A DNA stretch of 64,000 nt from NCBI GenBank assembly GCA_963783855.1, contig CAWAPE010000008.1, positions 124,001 to 188,000 of the forward strand, read 5' to 3'. Positions 17,813 through 27,032 of this stretch are shown here, piece by piece; within the stretch, counting starts at the first letter, position 1, and the number at the start of each line of letters is the position of its first letter. A model generated the notes under the pieces. That model did not search any database, had not been told where the DNA came from, and worked only from the letters and a program-made list of their open reading frames with translations. The DNA comes from JAKAGZ01 sp963783855 (GTDB lineage: Bacteria; Bacteroidota; Ignavibacteria; Ignavibacteriales; Ignavibacteriaceae). The translations under genes were made by a program, and so were the position numbers.

Positions 17813-19606
17813 TTAGTCATCAATTTGCAGAACTGCAAGGAAAGCTTCCTGGGGAATTTCAACATTCCCAACCTGCTTCATCCGTTTCTTTCCTTCTTTC
17901 TGTTTCTCGAGGAGTTTTCTCTTTCTTGAAATATCACCGCCATAACATTTTGCAAGTACATTTTTTCTTAATGCTTTAACAACCGATTTTGAAATAACTT
18001 TTGACCCCACTGCTGCCTGAATTGATATTTCAAACATTTGTCTCGGGATCAGGTCCTTTAATTTATTACAAACTTTACGGCCCCAATCATAGGCCTTATC
18101 TTTGTGAACAATCATCGAAAGTGCATCAACCGGCTCACCATTCAGGAGAATATCAAGTTTAATCAAATTTGATTCACGATATCCAACATATTCATAATCA
18201 AATGAAGCGAAACCACGCGTAGTAGATTTCAGTTTATCGTAAAAATCAAAAATTATTTCCGCGAGGGGAAAATCAAACTGTATATCCGCCCGGGTTGGAT
18301 CAATATAGTTGGTGTTTTTGTATGTACCTCTTTTATCCATTCCAAGTTTCATAATATTTCCAACGTACTCGCTTGGACAGACAATCTGTGCTTTTACATA
18401 AGGCTCTTCCACGTGATCGATTTCACCGGCCGGCGGCATTAAAGCAGGATTATCAACTATTATTTTTTCACCTTTATTGTTGAACACATAATATTCAACG
18501 TTTGGAAGTGTTGTAATAATTGACTGATTGTATTCTCTAAATAATCTTTCCTGCACAATTTCCATATGCAGAAGACCAAGAAATCCGCATCTGAATCCAA
18601 ATCCAAGTGCGGCAGATGTTTCAGGCTGATAAATTAAAGCAGAATCATTAAGTCTGAATTTTTCCAGTGAATCCCGCAGATCTTCAAAATCTTCCGCGTT
18701 TGTCGGGTACAAACCGCTGTAAACCATCGGTTTTACCTCTTTATAACCTGGCAATGGGTTTTTAGATCCATTTTTTGCATGAGTTATAGTGTCACCGACT
18801 TTAATATCGTGGACATCCTTAATTCCTGAAATAAGATAGCCTACATCACCTGCTTCAATCTCTTTGGATTTTATCTTTCTGAGCCCAAGAATACCCACTT
18901 CTTCAGCTTCAATTTCTTTATCAATTACAAAGTATTTAATTTTATCGCCGGTACGAACAGTTCCGTTAACAACACGAATAAAAGCAATGGCTCCACGGTA
19001 TGGATCGAAAACTGAATCAAATATCAGGGCCTGCAAGGGTGCATCCGGGTCTCCGGTTGGTGGAGGAATTTTTTTTACAATCTCTTCGAGTAATTCATTT
19101 ATACCAATTTTTGATTTCGCACTAACCTGAAGAATTTCTTCTTCTTCACAACCAATCAGATCAATAATCTGACTTTTAACTTTATCAATTTCAGCGCTCG
19201 GAAGATCGATTTTATTTATTACAGGAATAATTTCAAGTCCGGAATCAATTGCCATATACAAATTGCTGATAGTCTGCGCCTCAACTCCCTGCGAAGCATC
19301 CACAACAAGTACAGCTCCTTCACAGGCAGCAAGCGAACGTGAAACCTCGTAGGAAAAATCAACGTGCCCCGGAGTATCAATTAAATTAAGTATATAGTTT
19401 TCATTGTCTTTTGACTTATACTTCATTTTGATTGCATGAGATTTTATAGTTATCCCACGCTCCCGTTCCAAATCGAGATCATCAAGCACCTGAGACTTCG
19501 CTTCCCTCTCGGTAACCGTGCCGGTGTTTTCCAGCAGGCAGTCGGCAATAGTCGATTTACCGTGATCAATATGTGCAATTATGCAGAAATTTCTAATTTT
19601 GAGCAT
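17813..19606 (-). CDS. lepA: Elongation factor 4 (back-translocase)
   Basis: At 597 residues this is a standard-length EF4/LepA, the ribosome-associated GTPase. G1 AHIDHGKST, G3 DTPGHVDF, G4 NKIDLP and the switch-region RGITIKSHA are visible, along with domain II, an EF-G-like region and the family C-terminus ending in the KKRMKQVGNVEIPQEAF stretch. It is the first gene of the lepA-lepB pair. No closely spaced upstream gene exists (113 bp gap to the Ppx/GppA gene). Confidence 0.97.
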   Translation of the reverse strand: MLKIRNFCIIAHIDHGKSTIADCLLENTGTVTEREAKSQVLDDLDLERERGITIKSHAIKMKYKSKDNENYILNLIDTPGHVDFSYEVSRSLAACEGAVLVVDASQGVEAQTISNLYMAIDSGLEIIPVINKIDLPSAEIDKVKSQIIDLIGCEEEEILQVSAKSKIGINELLEEIVKKIPPPTGDPDAPLQALIFDSVFDPYRGAIAFIRVVNGTVRTGDKIKYFVIDKEIEAEEVGILGLRKIKSKEIEAGDVGYLISGIKDVHDIKVGDTITHAKNGSKNPLPGYKEVKPMVYSGLYPTNAEDFEDLRDSLEKFRLNDSALIYQPETSAALGFGFRCGFLGLLHMEIVQERLFREYNQSIITTLPNVEYYVFNNKGEKIIVDNPALMPPAGEIDHVEEPYVKAQIVCPSEYVGNIMKLGMDKRGTYKNTNYIDPTRADIQFDFPLAEIIFDFYDKLKSTTRGFASFDYEYVGYRESNLIKLDILLNGEPVDALSMIVHKDKAYDWGRKVCNKLKDLIPRQMFEISIQAAVGSKVISKSVVKALRKNVLAKCYGGDISRKRKLLEKQKEGKKRMKQVGNVEIPQEAFLAVLQIDD

Positions 19607-19719
19607 TAATTTTTATCCGGAATTTAATTAGCAAATATACGCAGGGTAAAAGACTTATTAAAGGTATTTAGAGGTAATAACTTACACTTTTCGTGGTTTT
19701 TGAAAGAAATTTAGCTGTT

Positions 19720-20664
19720 CTATTTAGCCTGTCTTTTCAGCATTTCGATGATTATTCCCGAGCGCAGAGCATATTCTGAAACCGTCATACATTCAATATC
19801 ATATAATTGAAAAATTTTTCTCAGTATAATTAGTCCGGCGGGAATAATATCAGCCCGTTTTTTTTCGAGCCCTTTTATCTTAAGCCTTTCTTCCAATGTT
19901 TTTTTTGAAAGGACATAATCTGTAGCTTCAAATAATTTTTTCCTGGAAAATCTCATCCCATTTATGGTTTTTTTTTGTTTTTTATTTTTGATAAAATAAA
20001 TCAGCGACGCGGTAGAAAGTATAGTCCCGGATGAGCCAATTGCAATATCATAATTTTCTTTCGTATTAATGTTTTTATTTATACGAATATGTTTCTCTAC
20101 ATATTGATCGCATTTTTCAATTGATTTCTTATCTACTGTAAAATCAGGGAAAAATCGTTTAGTAAGCCTGACTGCACCAATTTTAATACTTTCTGCATAA
20201 ACCGGGCTGTTATTTTCTGCAAAAATAAATTCTGTGCTACCGCCGCCAATATCAAAACAAATAGCGCGTTTCTTTTTAACAGGAATTGCAGACTGCACGC
20301 CCATAAATATCAATTTTGCCTCATGATGTCCTTCAATAACTTCAACTTCTATACCCGTATTTTCTTTTACTCTTTCAATAAACTCATGCCTGTTTTTTGC
20401 TTCGCGCACAGCACTTGTAGCCACAGCTCTGACAGGAGCGTTATAAAAACGTGATATCTTTTTGAATTTGTTAAGGGCTTTTATTGCAGTATTAATTTCT
20501 TCGTCGGTAATGACGCTTAACCCTTTACCTTTGTGGGAAGCGAGCCTGATAAGTTCTTTTTCCTTTGCAATAATTTTGAAACTACTGTCCTCATTTACCC
20601 GCGCCACTACAAGCCGGAACGAATTTGTCCCCATATCAATTGCAGATAAATAGCTGTAACTCAT
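19720..20664 (-). CDS. Ppx/GppA-family phosphatase
   Basis: A 314-residue protein of the exopolyphosphatase / guanosine pentaphosphate phosphatase family (ASKHA fold). Phosphate-binding loops are seen in IDMGTNSFRLVV (N-terminus) and CFDIGGGSTEF (~140). The catalytic Glu region ATSAVREAKN follows the family pattern. It lacks the C-terminal HD domain of long Ppx enzymes, so its substrate (polyphosphate or pppGpp) is open. Its start overlaps the stop of the glycosyltransferase gene by 1 bp. Confidence 0.92.
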   Translation of the reverse strand: MSYSYLSAIDMGTNSFRLVVARVNEDSSFKIIAKEKELIRLASHKGKGLSVITDEEINTAIKALNKFKKISRFYNAPVRAVATSAVREAKNRHEFIERVKENTGIEVEVIEGHHEAKLIFMGVQSAIPVKKKRAICFDIGGGSTEFIFAENNSPVYAESIKIGAVRLTKRFFPDFTVDKKSIEKCDQYVEKHIRINKNINTKENYDIAIGSSGTILSTASLIYFIKNKKQKKTINGMRFSRKKLFEATDYVLSKKTLEERLKIKGLEKKRADIIPAGLIILRKIFQLYDIECMTVSEYALRSGIIIEMLKRQAK

Positions 20665-21761
20665 TATTTAGCAGATTTCTTTGACAAAATATTTTTACAC
20701 ATATCGTAAATATCCTCAACTTCTACGTCATCAATCAATTCTGATTTCCTTATAAACAATTTATTTTCACCAATAGGAGCCCAGTTAAAGGGATTAGTTG
20801 GACCAAATATTGTTATTTGAGGAGTATTTGTTGTTCCTGCAACGTGCATAATCCCCGTATCATTGGAGATAAAAAGATCAGATTTTGAAATAAGTGCTGC
20901 TACCTCAGGTATTTTTCTATCAATAAAAAGTCCCAGTTTGATTTTTGTTTTTTCAACCATAAAGTTGATTGCTTCGGTATCAGCTTTACTCCCTGTTAAA
21001 TAGACCTTTGCGTTAAATTCCTTATTAAGCTTTTCAATTATTTCCAGATATTTATAAAGCGACCACATGTTCGGAATTTTTCCGGCACCCACATGAAGCC
21101 CTATCAGTTTATTATTTTCTTTAGAATCAATTGAATTGATAAAATCCTCAGCCACTTTTTCATCATCTTTATCAAAAGATATTTCAGAACGATAGTTATT
21201 AGTATTTATTCCAAACGGGCGAAGAATATCTAGAGATCTTTCCGATATATTGGAATCCGGATTTTTTCTCCAGTCCAGCACAACTCTTCTATCAAAGAAA
21301 AACCGGCTTCCATTTATTTTTCCATCCAGCATTTGAGGGCCAATTCTGATTTTGGCTTTTGATATTCTTGCAAGCAGGTTGCTTGTAAAGGATATCGAGA
21401 CTACAACAGGGACAACAGCAACATCATATCCTTTTCTAAGTAATTTTAGAAATTTTGAGAAATAAAATGGATTATAAATTTTCTTTTTATCAAAAATAAA
21501 AATCTCATCAATAAATTTATTTTTCATCAATCCGGGATAGTTAGATGGACTGACTATCAGTGTGATTTTACTTGCTGGATAAGTTTCCTTTATTGCCCTG
21601 AATAAAGACACACCGGAGAGAAGATCTCCAAGTTGATTATGCTGACGAATTATGATAAAATTTTTCGGATCACCGAGGTCGAGGTTTTTATTTTCCTCAA
21701 GTGACATTGTTTTTTCAAAGGCTAAGCAGACTAGTCTGGATAATTGTTTTTCAAAACTCAT
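20664..21761 (-). CDS. Glycosyltransferase family 9 (heptosyltransferase-like)
   Basis: A 365-residue GT-B enzyme of family 9 (ADP-heptose:LPS heptosyltransferase type). It has the N-terminal IIRQHNQLGDLLSG block, the LIGLHVGAGKIPNMWS region (~220) and the C-terminal donor site SKSDLFISNDTGIMHVAG followed by TIFGPTNPFNWAP. It probably adds a sugar to the lipopolysaccharide core at the inner face of the inner membrane. Acceptor and sugar cannot be predicted. It follows a small membrane protein by 5 bp. Confidence 0.93.
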   Translation of the reverse strand: MSFEKQLSRLVCLAFEKTMSLEENKNLDLGDPKNFIIIRQHNQLGDLLSGVSLFRAIKETYPASKITLIVSPSNYPGLMKNKFIDEIFIFDKKKIYNPFYFSKFLKLLRKGYDVAVVPVVVSISFTSNLLARISKAKIRIGPQMLDGKINGSRFFFDRRVVLDWRKNPDSNISERSLDILRPFGINTNNYRSEISFDKDDEKVAEDFINSIDSKENNKLIGLHVGAGKIPNMWSLYKYLEIIEKLNKEFNAKVYLTGSKADTEAINFMVEKTKIKLGLFIDRKIPEVAALISKSDLFISNDTGIMHVAGTTNTPQITIFGPTNPFNWAPIGENKLFIRKSELIDDVEVEDIYDMCKNILSKKSAK

Positions 21762-21766
21762 TAATT

Positions 21767-21982
21767 TTATTCTTGTGTCTTTTCTTTCTTGGGATTCGAT
21801 TCTATTTCTGTAAATTCAGCTTCTTCAATATCCTGAAATTTTGATCTGTAATTATTTGTATTGCTATTTCTGTGTACGTGATCTTTACGTTCAACAGGCT
21901 TTTTCCACCACCTGGAAACAGCATTGAGTATCTTGATTACTATCCAGAAAATTATCGAATAAAATATAAATTCAAATATCAT
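21767..21982 (-). CDS. Small single-pass membrane protein (DUF4834-like)
   Basis: A 71-residue protein with one hydrophobic helix at residues 1-23 and a hydrophilic, charged cytoplasmic tail. A helix-plus-tail layout is seen in DUF4834-type proteins of Bacteroidetes; this resemblance is tentative. The start overlaps the stop of the kinase gene by 11 bp, and the glycosyltransferase follows 5 bp downstream, so it is translated as part of this operon. Confidence 0.62.
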   Translation of the reverse strand: MIFEFIFYSIIFWIVIKILNAVSRWWKKPVERKDHVHRNSNTNNYRSKFQDIEEAEFTEIESNPKKEKTQE

Positions 21983-22640
21983 TGCTCACTCTTTTTGACT
22001 CAGGCTTAAAATATTCAGTCATTCCCCTGTCGTCTCTGAAAATCTGCTTATAAAGTTCTTCAAAGTCGGCCTCACTTCTTACAAAATCTATCTCGGTAGA
22101 ATTAACAATCAGTAAAGGAGTTGTTGTATAGCGAAAAAAGAAATGATTATAAGCTTCACTTAATTCTTCAATGTAACTTCGCGTCAGGTTTCTTTCAATT
22201 TTCCTGCTTCTTTTCTTAATATTATACATTAACCTATCAACACCTGACTGCAAATAAATAACAAGATCAGGTTTACGAAGGTTCCTTGATAAAAGAGGGA
22301 AAATGCTTTCATAAAGTTTTAATTCTTCTCCGTTCAGGTTTAGGTAAGCAAAAATCCTGTCTTTTTCAAACACATAATCACTGACATGGAATTCTGTGAA
22401 CAGGTTTTCCTGGTTAAGCTCCTGTTGCTGTTTATAACGATTAATCAAAAAGAACATCTGGGTCTGAAATGCGTAGCGCTTCCTCTCAGCATAAAACTTT
22501 TCAAGAAAAGGATTTGCCTCAAATTGCTCAAGCACAAGCTCAGCATTTAGCCGTTCCTTAATTTTCCTTGCCAGTGATGTTTTACCGGCACCGATTACGC
22601 CTTCAATTGCAATAAAATTTACTTGTTTCTTTTTGTCCAA
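21972..22640 (-). CDS. Deoxynucleoside kinase
   Basis: A 222-residue deoxynucleoside kinase (dGK/dCK family) that phosphorylates deoxynucleosides in salvage. The P-loop is GVIGAGKT (residues 14-21), with a DRIFAYLNL-type substrate-site block and an Arg-rich lid (KKRSRKIERNL). The folK gene lies 14 bp upstream, so salvage and folate genes share an operon. It could prefer purines or pyrimidines; the sequence does not decide. Confidence 0.9.
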   Translation of the reverse strand: MDKKKQVNFIAIEGVIGAGKTSLARKIKERLNAELVLEQFEANPFLEKFYAERKRYAFQTQMFFLINRYKQQQELNQENLFTEFHVSDYVFEKDRIFAYLNLNGEELKLYESIFPLLSRNLRKPDLVIYLQSGVDRLMYNIKKRSRKIERNLTRSYIEELSEAYNHFFFRYTTTPLLIVNSTEIDFVRSEADFEELYKQIFRDDRGMTEYFKPESKRVSNDI

Positions 22641-22654
22641 TTTACAGCCTGGAA

Positions 22655-23158
22655 TTAGTTAAGAATTTTTTGATGCAATATTCTGATTATACTCTTTTCA
22701 GATCCGGATATACAAATATCCGAAATTTTTTGCTTTAAAACAGGATGTATTAAGTCGGGGTCAATCTCGCAAAGAGGCGTTAAAACAAAGTCTCTTTCCG
22801 GGATTCCCTTGTGGGGAACGGTAATTTCTTCATCAGAATATATCATTTCGTTAAAAAAAAGGATATCAATATCTATTTCCCTGGGTCCCCATTTGAAAGT
22901 TTCTTTTCTTCCGGTTTCTTTTTCGAGATTTTTAGCAAATTTTAACAGATTATGCAGGTCTAAATTAGTCTCAACTTTAATAACCGCATTAATAAAATTA
23001 CCTTGATTTTTGACCCCAAATGGTTTCGTTTCATAGATTGATGACGTTTTTAGTATTCTAAAATCAGGACTAAGTTTAATCCCGTTAACGGCATTTTTTA
23101 GATACTCTATCTTATCACCTTTATTTGAACCAAATGCTATGTAAACAGTATTTTCGAT
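22655..23158 (-). CDS. folK: 2-amino-4-hydroxy-6-hydroxymethyldihydropteridine pyrophosphokinase, AUC start likely
   Basis: In this frame the protein reads ENTVYIAFGSNKGDKIEYL at the N-terminus, then ETKPFGVKNQGNFINAV and WGPREIDIDILFF, the hallmarks of HPPK, which pyrophosphorylates the pterin before dihydropteroate synthesis. The length is 167 residues, normal for the family. No ATG, GTG or TTG exists between the in-frame stop upstream and the conserved GSN block. The best start is ATC at 23156-23158, seven bases after an AGGA motif and aligned with the usual Met. It lies 14 bp after folB; the two are consecutive folate enzymes. Confidence 0.88.
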   Translation of the reverse strand: MENTVYIAFGSNKGDKIEYLKNAVNGIKLSPDFRILKTSSIYETKPFGVKNQGNFINAVIKVETNLDLHNLLKFAKNLEKETGRKETFKWGPREIDIDILFFNEMIYSDEEITVPHKGIPERDFVLTPLCEIDPDLIHPVLKQKISDICISGSEKSIIRILHQKILN

Positions 23159-23172
23159 TAATTTTTCCTTTC

Positions 23173-23544
23173 TTACAATTCATCTTTTGATTTTACTATT
23201 TCTACTTCCACGCAATCCACAACTCCACCCATCGGCGGATTATGTTTTCTGACACGGACAGCCACTTTTTCAATTTGCGGAAAATTTTCAAGTAACTCAT
23301 TAGCAATTGTAGTTGCCAGCGCTTCAATCAAATAATATTTTTTCTCCAGAGCCAGCCTGTACATAAACTCATAAACTTTCTGGTAATCTATCGTTTGTTT
23401 TAAACTATCTTTATTAGCAGCCTCACTAAAGTCTGTATAAATATCAACATCTGCTTCAAATTTTCCACCTACACTCTGTTCCTCTGAAAGAACTCCATGA
23501 TAGCCGTAAAAAGTAGCATTCTTAATTCTGATTATATTTTGCAT
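23173..23544 (-). CDS. folB: Dihydroneopterin aldolase
   Basis: A 123-residue FolB that converts 7,8-dihydroneopterin to 6-hydroxymethyl-dihydropterin and glycolaldehyde. Visible family marks: the FYGYHGVLSEEQ block, DYQKVYEFM, YYLIEALATTIAN (catalytic-site Glu) and VRVRKHNPPMGG near the C-terminus. It lies directly upstream of folK and downstream of a DMT transporter (19 bp). Confidence 0.94.
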   Translation of the reverse strand: MQNIIRIKNATFYGYHGVLSEEQSVGGKFEADVDIYTDFSEAANKDSLKQTIDYQKVYEFMYRLALEKKYYLIEALATTIANELLENFPQIEKVAVRVRKHNPPMGGVVDCVEVEIVKSKDEL

Positions 23545-23563
23545 GGTTTTTCCAAAAAATGTT

Positions 23564-24493
23564 TTAATTAGAAAGCTGTTGTTTCTTTAATAAGCTTATT
23601 TTCCTCATCGACCTGATATTGCCCAGCGTGGCTGAAAGTACTCCCAGCAGAACCAGGAAACTTCCTATTAAGTGTCTTGCTGATAATTCTTCACTAAGAA
23701 ATATCCATCCTAAAATTAATGCAATTATGGGGGTAATAAAAGCTATTAATGACAAAACAATTACACTTACCCTTTTTAGTAGCCAATAATAAGACGTAAA
23801 CGTTACAAGACTTCCGAAAAGTGCCAGGTAAGCAACTGACAAATAGCCTGAAGATGTAAATTCCACTTTACTCATATCTTCAAAGAAATATCCAATTAAT
23901 GTCATTACAACACCCGCAATTATCATTGGAACAAGATTCATAGATAGCGGGTGAAGATTTCCACCATATTTCTTGATAGTAACCTGCAATCCTCCTTGCA
24001 TTATTGCGCTAATAACCACAGCAAGCATTCCAGGTAAATATATAGGGATATCTCCGATAAGATTTTCAGAAAATATGACAAGTAACCCTGCAAAACCTAA
24101 CACAATCCCAATAATTTTATGTGCTCCAACTTTTTCACTGGCAATAAAATAATAGGAAAAAATTGCTACAAAAAACGGGTTTACAGCAAAAAGCACCGAA
24201 GCAAGACCGGACGGAACAAATTGCTCGCCCCAGTAAACCAGGCCAAACGGAATAACGAAAGAAAAAAAGCCCATTAACAAATAAAGTGTTATTGAGAGTT
24301 TATCTGTTTGAATTTTTATTCCTTTAAATTTCATTAAGGAATAAATAAAGACTGATGCCAACAAAAACCTGAATCCTGCTGAGAGGAAAGGAGTGAAGGA
24401 ATCAAGACTGATTCTTATTGCCATCCAGGTGGAGCCCCAGATAATACAGGCAATTGCATAAACAATAATGATTTTAACAATAGTCTTCTGCAT
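23564..24493 (-). CDS. EamA/DMT-family transporter
   Basis: This 309-residue, about ten-helix transporter has two EamA repeats; IIWGSTWMAIRISLD and the GFRFLLAS motif mark the first, and LALFGSLVTFTSYYWLLKR the second. The ATG at 24491-24493 overlaps the stop codon of the upstream gene (TAATG), and membrane topology begins right after it. A longer reading would add 32 hydrophilic residues and is rejected. Members export metabolites such as amino acids; the substrate is unknown. Confidence 0.88.
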   Translation of the reverse strand: MQKTIVKIIIVYAIACIIWGSTWMAIRISLDSFTPFLSAGFRFLLASVFIYSLMKFKGIKIQTDKLSITLYLLMGFFSFVIPFGLVYWGEQFVPSGLASVLFAVNPFFVAIFSYYFIASEKVGAHKIIGIVLGFAGLLVIFSENLIGDIPIYLPGMLAVVISAIMQGGLQVTIKKYGGNLHPLSMNLVPMIIAGVVMTLIGYFFEDMSKVEFTSSGYLSVAYLALFGSLVTFTSYYWLLKRVSVIVLSLIAFITPIIALILGWIFLSEELSARHLIGSFLVLLGVLSATLGNIRSMRKISLLKKQQLSN

Positions 24494-25230
24494 TAATTTT
24501 CCCCGAGAGCAATTACACCAAGCAATCTTCCTGACTTTTTCCCGTCTCTTCTGTAGGAATGAAGAAGATTTATTTCTTCCATCGTACACAACTCCGAAAT
24601 TTCAACTTGTTCCTTTTTCAGACCGTAATCCAGCAGCATCTGGTAATTTACAGAAGCAACATCCAGCAAATATTTATTATTTTTTTTGATCCTGAATTTT
24701 TCATCAAAAAGTAAGGCAACCTCTTCTCCAACTTCATAATCATTCTGGCAAATTGAAGGGCCAATAAAAACGATGAGATCTTTTTTATCAGAATTAAATT
24801 CCGCATTCAACCTGGACAAAGTTTTTAGTAATATTTTTTTCTCAGTCCCCCGCCAACCGGAATGTATTCCTGCAATAATTTTCTTCCTTCTATCATAAAT
24901 AAAAACGGGAGTACAATCAGCCACACCAATTGCGAGCCCAAGATCACGCTTATCTGTAATCATTGCATCACTTTCTTCAGGAGTCATCGGTTTGTCAATA
25001 TATCTTATAATGTCGCTATGGGTTTGTTTTTGCAAAACAACTCTGTCAGGATTTAGTTCAAGTTCTTTGAAAAACATTCGCCTGTTTTCTTTAACAATTT
25101 CTTCGTTGTCACCAACTGAAAGGGAAAGATTAAAGAAATATGGGGCGGGTCTTTCCAGGCCTATTTTTGTACTGAACCCGAATATAACTTCAGGATATTT
25201 GCTGAAAATTTCAGAACGAATTATTTGCAT
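24493..25230 (-). CDS. pgeF: Peptidoglycan editing factor / YfiH-type laccase-domain protein
   Basis: A 245-residue YfiH/PgeF (Cu-oxidase_4) protein. Family motifs: LQKQTHSDI (metal His), VADCTPVFIYD (Cys), AGIHSGWRGTEK (His) and IGPSICQNDYEVGEE. PgeF helps keep the muropeptide composition correct in E. coli; other members are purine nucleoside phosphorylases or adenosine deaminases, so the reaction is not certain. The TAATG overlap shows coupling to the DMT transporter. Confidence 0.9.
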   Translation of the reverse strand: MQIIRSEIFSKYPEVIFGFSTKIGLERPAPYFFNLSLSVGDNEEIVKENRRMFFKELELNPDRVVLQKQTHSDIIRYIDKPMTPEESDAMITDKRDLGLAIGVADCTPVFIYDRRKKIIAGIHSGWRGTEKKILLKTLSRLNAEFNSDKKDLIVFIGPSICQNDYEVGEEVALLFDEKFRIKKNNKYLLDVASVNYQMLLDYGLKKEQVEISELCTMEEINLLHSYRRDGKKSGRLLGVIALGEN

Positions 25231-25334
25231 CGGACCAAGTAATTTAATTGAATAGGCTCCAATTTAGCAATTTTTTATTTAACAAGAGAAATTCAGCGGT
25301 GATTAATAAGAACACTACATACTCCAGAGCTCAA

Positions 25335-25363
25335 TTGAGAGTATAGGCTTTTAGTGTTATATT
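25335..25363 (+). promoter_or_regulatory. Predicted promoter of the surE operon
   Basis: TTGAGA (25335-25340), a 17-base spacer and TATATT (25358-25363) lie about 36 bp before the surE start, in the gap between divergent pgeF and surE. Confidence 0.55.
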
Positions 25364-25399
25364 AAGTGCTCATTTTTAGATAAAATAAAGGCAAAAAAG

Positions 25400-26179
25400 T
25401 TGAAAATAATGGTCTGCAACGATGATGGAATTGATTCGCCCGGGATACAGGTTCTTGCGGAATCATTACGTGAATTAGCTGAAGTAATAGTAATAGCACC
25501 TCTAAATGAACAAAGTGCAATAGGGCACGCAATAACGATGCATTACCCTCTGCGCGTGACGGAAAACTTTAAGAATGGCAAATTTTTTGGATATGCGGTT
25601 GACGGAACACCAGCAGATTGTGTGAAAATAGGAATACGAAATTTGATGAAAGAGCCCCCTGATCTGGTTGTCTCGGGAATTAATCATGGTTCAAACACCG
25701 CAATTAATATAATATATTCAGGCACTGTTTCGGCGGCAAGAGAAGCTGCAATAATGGACATTCCCTCAATTGCTATTTCTGTAACAAATCATTCTGTAAA
25801 AGATTTTAAGTATGCAGGAAAAGTTGCGAAACTTCTGGCTAAAGAACTGGCCGGGAAAGATATTCCTTTGGGAACTTTGCTAAACGTAAATGTACCGGAT
25901 GTGACAGAAAAGGAAATTAAAGGGATCATCCTGACGAAACAGGGTAAATCAAAGTGGGATGATATTTATGAAAGAAGGCAGGATCCCTATGGAAAAGATT
26001 ATTATTGGTTAACCGGTAATCTGCTTGAAGTTGATACGGATATTGAGACCGATCAGGCAGCAATTAAAAACAATTATGTTTCAGTTACTCCTGTTCATTT
26101 CGATCTTACAGATTATGAAACTTATAATAAAATGAAAAAATGGGGAATTGAGGAAGTCTTCAATGGCAAAAAAGATTAA
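25400..26179 (+). CDS. surE: 5'/3'-nucleotidase (survival protein SurE)
   Basis: A 259-residue SurE acid phosphatase that hydrolyses nucleoside 5'- and 3'-monophosphates. The metal-binding N-terminus (VCNDDGIDSPG), the SGINHGSNTA active-site loop (~92) and YSGTVSAAREA are all present. The start is a TTG at 25400, giving MKIMVCNDD, the usual SurE beginning; an internal ATG three codons later would cut the first strand. It overlaps the PhzF gene by 17 bp. Confidence 0.95.
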   Translation: MKIMVCNDDGIDSPGIQVLAESLRELAEVIVIAPLNEQSAIGHAITMHYPLRVTENFKNGKFFGYAVDGTPADCVKIGIRNLMKEPPDLVVSGINHGSNTAINIIYSGTVSAAREAAIMDIPSIAISVTNHSVKDFKYAGKVAKLLAKELAGKDIPLGTLLNVNVPDVTEKEIKGIILTKQGKSKWDDIYERRQDPYGKDYYWLTGNLLEVDTDIETDQAAIKNNYVSVTPVHFDLTDYETYNKMKKWGIEEVFNGKKD

Positions 26180-27032
26180 TATTTTCCAGGTTGATGCATT
26201 TACAAACCAACCATTTGGCGGAAATCCTGCCGGCGTAACTTTCGGAGAAGAATTAGATAAAAATGAAATGCAATTAATAGCTAAGGAAATGAACCTTGCC
26301 GAGACCGCATTTCTTTCAAAATCTGATAAGGCTGATTATCACCTGAGATGGTTTACTCCAACTGTGGAAGTTGAACTTTGTGGCCACGCTACCATTGCAT
26401 CACTACATTTTTTAAATGAAAATAATCTGATAAAAGATGGGCAGGAAATTTCATTTGAGACATTATCGGGTATACTAAAATGTAAATTTGAAAACAGTAA
26501 ATATTATATGCAGGTCCCTATCTATTCAATGGAGGAATTTACTGGATGCAAAGAAGAAATACTTGACTGCCTAGGTATTGACCGTAACGATGTTGATGAT
26601 AAAATCCCTTTTGTACTTGCCGGGAATAAATATCTTTATATAAATATTGAATCCTTAAAGTCATTGCACGATCTCAAACCCGATTACAAAACTCTTAATC
26701 AGATAAATAATTCTAAAAAAGAATTTGAAGCAGCAGCGATTTATACTTTGGAGACAGTAGACAAAGGCAGCTTTGCACATTCCAGATTTTTTGCTCCTTT
26801 TTATGGAATTGACGAGGACCCGGTAACCGGTTCTATGAATGGCCCGTTAGTACAAGTTCTTATTAAAGCCGGCATTATTAAAGAAAATGGTGAATGGCTA
26901 AATTATACATTTGAACAGGGTGATGTTCTTGGGAGGAAAGGCAGAGTTGGAGTCAGATATAACAGTGATAAAAAGGATCTTTATATTTCCGGAAAAGCTG
27001 TAACTATATTTAAAGCAGAAATGGCTTTTTAA
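26163..27032 (+). CDS. PhzF-family isomerase/epimerase-like protein
   Basis: A 289-residue PhzF-like protein of the diaminopimelate-epimerase fold. The N-terminal VDAFTNQPFGGNPAGV, the catalytic Glu in MNLAETAFL, VELCGHATIAS and the C-terminal DEDPVTGSMNG are classic. The ATG at 26163 gives the standard beginning; an upstream ATG at 26148 would add five unrelated residues. It overlaps the end of surE and its stop overlaps the next ATG (TAATG). The substrate is unknown. Confidence 0.92.
   Translation: MAKKINIFQVDAFTNQPFGGNPAGVTFGEELDKNEMQLIAKEMNLAETAFLSKSDKADYHLRWFTPTVEVELCGHATIASLHFLNENNLIKDGQEISFETLSGILKCKFENSKYYMQVPIYSMEEFTGCKEEILDCLGIDRNDVDDKIPFVLAGNKYLYINIESLKSLHDLKPDYKTLNQINNSKKEFEAAAIYTLETVDKGSFAHSRFFAPFYGIDEDPVTGSMNGPLVQVLIKAGIIKENGEWLNYTFEQGDVLGRKGRVGVRYNSDKKDLYISGKAVTIFKAEMAF

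Noticed and set aside
24494..24589. Longer start of the DMT transporter
   Set aside because: The added residues are hydrophilic and lie fully inside the neighbouring pgeF gene; the TAATG junction fits better.
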